Assembly (NCBI RefSeq): GCF_947492535.1
Contig: NZ_CANLNH010000004.1
Coordinates: 1 to 64,000 of the forward strand
Length of the DNA stretch: 64,000 nt
Reading direction: 5' to 3'
From: an uncultured Dokdonia sp.
GTDB taxonomy: Bacteria > Bacteroidota > Bacteroidia > Flavobacteriales > Flavobacteriaceae
The translations under genes and the position numbers were made by a program. Below the pieces are notes generated by a model. That model had not been told where the DNA came from. It ran no database searches and worked only from the letters and a program-made list of their open reading frames with translations. Below are positions 62,138 to 64,000 of the stretch, in pieces. The number at the start of each line of letters is the position of its first letter. Position 1 is the first letter of the stretch.

Positions 62138-62779
62138 ATGAGCACAATCAGATTAGGAGACATCGCACCAGATTTTACCGCACCTACAACCGAAGGAGAT
62201 ATCAATTTTCACGAATGGTTAGGAGATAGTTGGGGGATTTTATTTTCACATCCCGCAGACTATACACCTGTATGTACTACAGAATTAGGAACTGTAGCAC
62301 AATATACAGACGAATTCAATAAACGTAATGTAAAAGTTGCTGCACTAAGTGTAGATGGAGTTGCGTCACACCATGGATGGATTAAAGATATTAATGAAAC
62401 GCAAAACACCACTGTAAACTTCCCAATAATAGGAGATGAGGATAAAAAAGTAGCTAATCTTTACGGTATGATTCATCCCAATGCAGATAATACCCTTACA
62501 GTACGTTCTGTATTCTTAATTGGACCAGATAAAAAAGTAAAACTAACCCTTACGTATCCAGCAGCCACGGGAAGAAATTTTGATGAATTGTTACGTGTCG
62601 TAGACTCTTTGCAATTAACAGCCTACTATAAAGTTGCCACACCTGCCAACTGGAAACAAGGCGATGACTGCGTTATTGTACCTTCAGTAACCAATGAGCA
62701 AATCCCAGAACTATTTCCTAAAGGACATACAGAAGTAAAACCGTATCTTAGACTCACCCCACAACCTAATATTGAGTAA
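62138..62779 (+). CDS. 1-Cys peroxiredoxin (Prx6 type)
   Basis: 213 residues. The peroxidatic Cys46 lies in HPADYTPVCTTELGTVA. The C-terminal part (NFDELLRVVDSLQLT, TPANWKQGDDCVIVPSVTNE) is the Prx6-type extension; the only other Cys is in GDDCVIV. It reduces peroxides with an external thiol such as thioredoxin. Single gene. Confidence 0.94.
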   Translation: MSTIRLGDIAPDFTAPTTEGDINFHEWLGDSWGILFSHPADYTPVCTTELGTVAQYTDEFNKRNVKVAALSVDGVASHHGWIKDINETQNTTVNFPIIGDEDKKVANLYGMIHPNADNTLTVRSVFLIGPDKKVKLTLTYPAATGRNFDELLRVVDSLQLTAYYKVATPANWKQGDDCVIVPSVTNEQIPELFPKGHTEVKPYLRLTPQPNIE

Positions 62780-62794
62780 AATCATTCCCGCGAA

Positions 62795-62816
62795 CCTGCC
62801 GGCAGGCAGGGGCGGG
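62795..62816. repeat. CCTGCCGGCAGGCAGG repeat
   Basis: A G/C palindrome in the gap after the peroxiredoxin gene, a relative of the insert in the element at 50272-50356. Confidence 0.6.
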
Positions 62817-62846
62817 AGTTTGTTTCTTTTTTAGAGATAAATAGTG

Positions 62847-63026
62847 TTACCCAATGACAAAGCAACTTCTTGTAACTATAGTAGGTCCATGACCAGGAAT
62901 GAACTCATACATAGGGACAAATATGATAATGAAGACTATTAGAAAAGCAAAGAATTTTATGTAAGAAGAAGATGCTTTTCTAGCATCAACATAATCAAAA
63001 TCAATAATATTAGTATTTTGTTCCAT
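62847..63026 (-). CDS. Small single-span membrane protein
   Basis: 59 residues from MEQNTNIIDFDYVDARKAS (63026). One hydrophobic helix (about 24-44; FFAFLIVFIIIFVPMYEFI) then a polar tail. Divergent from the cupin gene, 22 bp apart. No family recognised. Confidence 0.5.
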   Translation of the reverse strand: MEQNTNIIDFDYVDARKASSSYIKFFAFLIVFIIIFVPMYEFIPGHGPTIVTRSCFVIG

Positions 63027-63048
63027 ACTATAAAAATAAGGAAAAATA

Positions 63049-64000
63049 GTGAGCACATACCATCCAAACCAATCTTACGCACAGGTGCGTTTGCCTTCAG
63101 AAGACCTAACAGCTGATATGGATTTTTTTATCCAACTCGGATTTCGCTTAGATAAAATCTTCCCAGCAGACAATCCTGCGGTAGCGATGCTTTCTGGATT
63201 TGGAATGCATATGGTATTAGATAAAAGAGTCGTGAGCCCGCCTGCGGTTATCAATATAATTACAGATTATCCAGAAACCATTGCACAAGGAAAAACAGAA
63301 CTCACAGCACCCAACGGTGCTGTGATTCATATCTTACCTAGAACCCAAACGCTAGTAACCCCAAGTACAAAACATCATTTTGAAGTACGCAAACTTACGG
63401 AAGGCGAATCTTGGGTGATTGGTCGTGCTGGAATGTTATATCGCGACCTTATCCCCGATCGATTGGGTGGTAGTATTATCGCCTCTCATATTAGAATCCC
63501 TAATGGCGGTCCGGTACCCGATATGGTACATTATCATACCATTGGATTTCAATTAATATTCTGTAAAAGCGGATGGGTGAAATTGGTATATGAAGACCAA
63601 GGTCCTCCATTTATTTTACACGCAGGCGATTGTGTCACCCAACCTCCAGAAATACGGCATCGTGTATTGGAAGCTTCAGATAATCTAGAAGTGATTGAGA
63701 TAGGAGTTCCCGCCGAGCATATGACAACCATTGACCACGAATTAGAACTCCCAACAAAGACCTATAATCCTGATAGGCTTTTTCAGGGGCAACGTTTTTG
63801 TCATCATCAATTAAAAGATGCCGTTTGGGACGATTGGCGTTTATCGGGTTTCCGCTTTCGCGAAAGCGGAATTAAAGAAGCAACCCAAGGAGATGCTTCT
63901 GTACAGGTAATACAGGCCGTTCAGGCATTACGAGAAACACCACCTGTAAGTCATACCACAGATATTCTATTTAGCTTTATCCTATCTGGATCGATGACAT
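63049..64000 (+). CDS. Cupin domain protein (3' end outside the window)
   Basis: At least 317 residues, starting with GTG 63049 (preceded by TAA then GGAAAAATA). The N-terminal 90 residues resemble a glyoxalase/VOC half (YAQVRLPSEDLTADMDFFIQLGFRLD, GMHMVLDKRV). A cupin barrel follows (about 125-215; IPNGGPVPDMVHYH, LHAGDCVTQPPEIRHRVLEA, VIEIGVPAEH) with His residues suited to metal binding. A second cupin begins at the edge. The palindrome at 63851-63870 is read as FRFRESGIK. Possibly a metal-dependent dioxygenase or isomerase; substrate unknown. Confidence 0.8.
   Translation, partial: MSTYHPNQSYAQVRLPSEDLTADMDFFIQLGFRLDKIFPADNPAVAMLSGFGMHMVLDKRVVSPPAVINIITDYPETIAQGKTELTAPNGAVIHILPRTQTLVTPSTKHHFEVRKLTEGESWVIGRAGMLYRDLIPDRLGGSIIASHIRIPNGGPVPDMVHYHTIGFQLIFCKSGWVKLVYEDQGPPFILHAGDCVTQPPEIRHRVLEASDNLEVIEIGVPAEHMTTIDHELELPTKTYNPDRLFQGQRFCHHQLKDAVWDDWRLSGFRFRESGIKEATQGDASVQVIQAVQALRETPPVSHTTDILFSFILSGSMT
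63851..63870. repeat. Perfect 20-bp palindrome TCCGCTTTCGCGAAAGCGGA (in gene)
   Basis: Full-length coding copy in the third frame (FRFRESG) rather than the AFAKA frame used elsewhere. Confidence 0.85.

Noticed and set aside
1-64000. CRISPR array
   Set aside because: Dispersed repeats exist but none are regularly spaced with unique spacers, and no cas gene is present.
1-64000. Complete insertion sequence or prophage
   Set aside because: No transposase, integrase or phage structural genes apart from the recombinase stub; VgrG-PAAR alone does not indicate a prophage.

Overview
The window reads as about 64 kb of chromosome from a low-GC marine Flavobacteriaceae bacterium (Bacteroidota). The evidence is TAnnTTTG-type promoters, a T9SS type A sorting domain, a SusC-like TonB receptor with a carboxypeptidase-type N-terminal domain, DUF3098, PcrB, and an ftsX-DUF3098-uppP-truB order that is typical of the family. 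Gene content is mostly housekeeping with small accessory inserts. The genus cannot be fixed from sequence alone; the very abundant palindrome TTTCGCGAAA fits Dokdonia-like genomes (inference).

Layout. 0-2 kb: remnant of a serine recombinase, tRNA-Asn, a lipoprotein gene, tRNA-Asp. 2-7.5 kb: DUF58 protein, ClpP, thioredoxin, YugP-type metallopeptidase, small genes including a free-standing DUF559 nuclease, and SemiSWEET. 7.5-11 kb: leucyl-tRNA synthetase carrying an in-frame DUF559 element bounded by inverted repeats. 11-14 kb: repeat-rich gap, PanE, UbiA-type prenyltransferase. 14-19.3 kb: ftsX, two lipoprotein genes, DUF3098, uppP, truB, TonB-like protein. 19.3-27.6 kb: nested inverted-repeat element, Tag, Aat, fatty-acid transporter, DUF3127, flavin reductase, histidine kinase, NUDIX, HIT, GreA. 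28-34.6 kb: thiamine uptake and salvage, with a TPP riboswitch, TonB receptor, PnuC/PnuT-type transporter, P-loop kinase and thiamine-binding protein. 34.6-40 kb: PcrB, phosphopantetheinyl transferase, AhcY. 40-47 kb: lipoproteins, TM2 protein, Lrp/AsnC regulator and a three-gene biotin-dependent acyl-CoA carboxylase. 47-50.3 kb: orphan VgrG-PAAR pair. 51-53.7 kb: NarL-type two-component pair. 54-64 kb: secreted proteins, SSB, an ECF sigma cluster, 1-Cys peroxiredoxin and a truncated cupin gene.

The most unusual material is repeat biology. (1) A 415-bp DUF559 nuclease element sits in frame inside leuS, with hairpin inverted termini; one related terminus forms the C-terminal tail of PanE. (2) The palindrome TACGCTTTCGCGAAAGCGTA occurs about 20 times, 12 of them inside genes, and three ~65-85 bp relatives have the same two arms split around a core. 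(3) A 156-bp element at 19416-19571 has a 17-bp perfect terminal stem enclosing two further stem-loops. (4) Several REP-like hairpin families lie in gaps and extend reading frames. A decayed Cys-rich small peptide gene may lie at 57764-57899.
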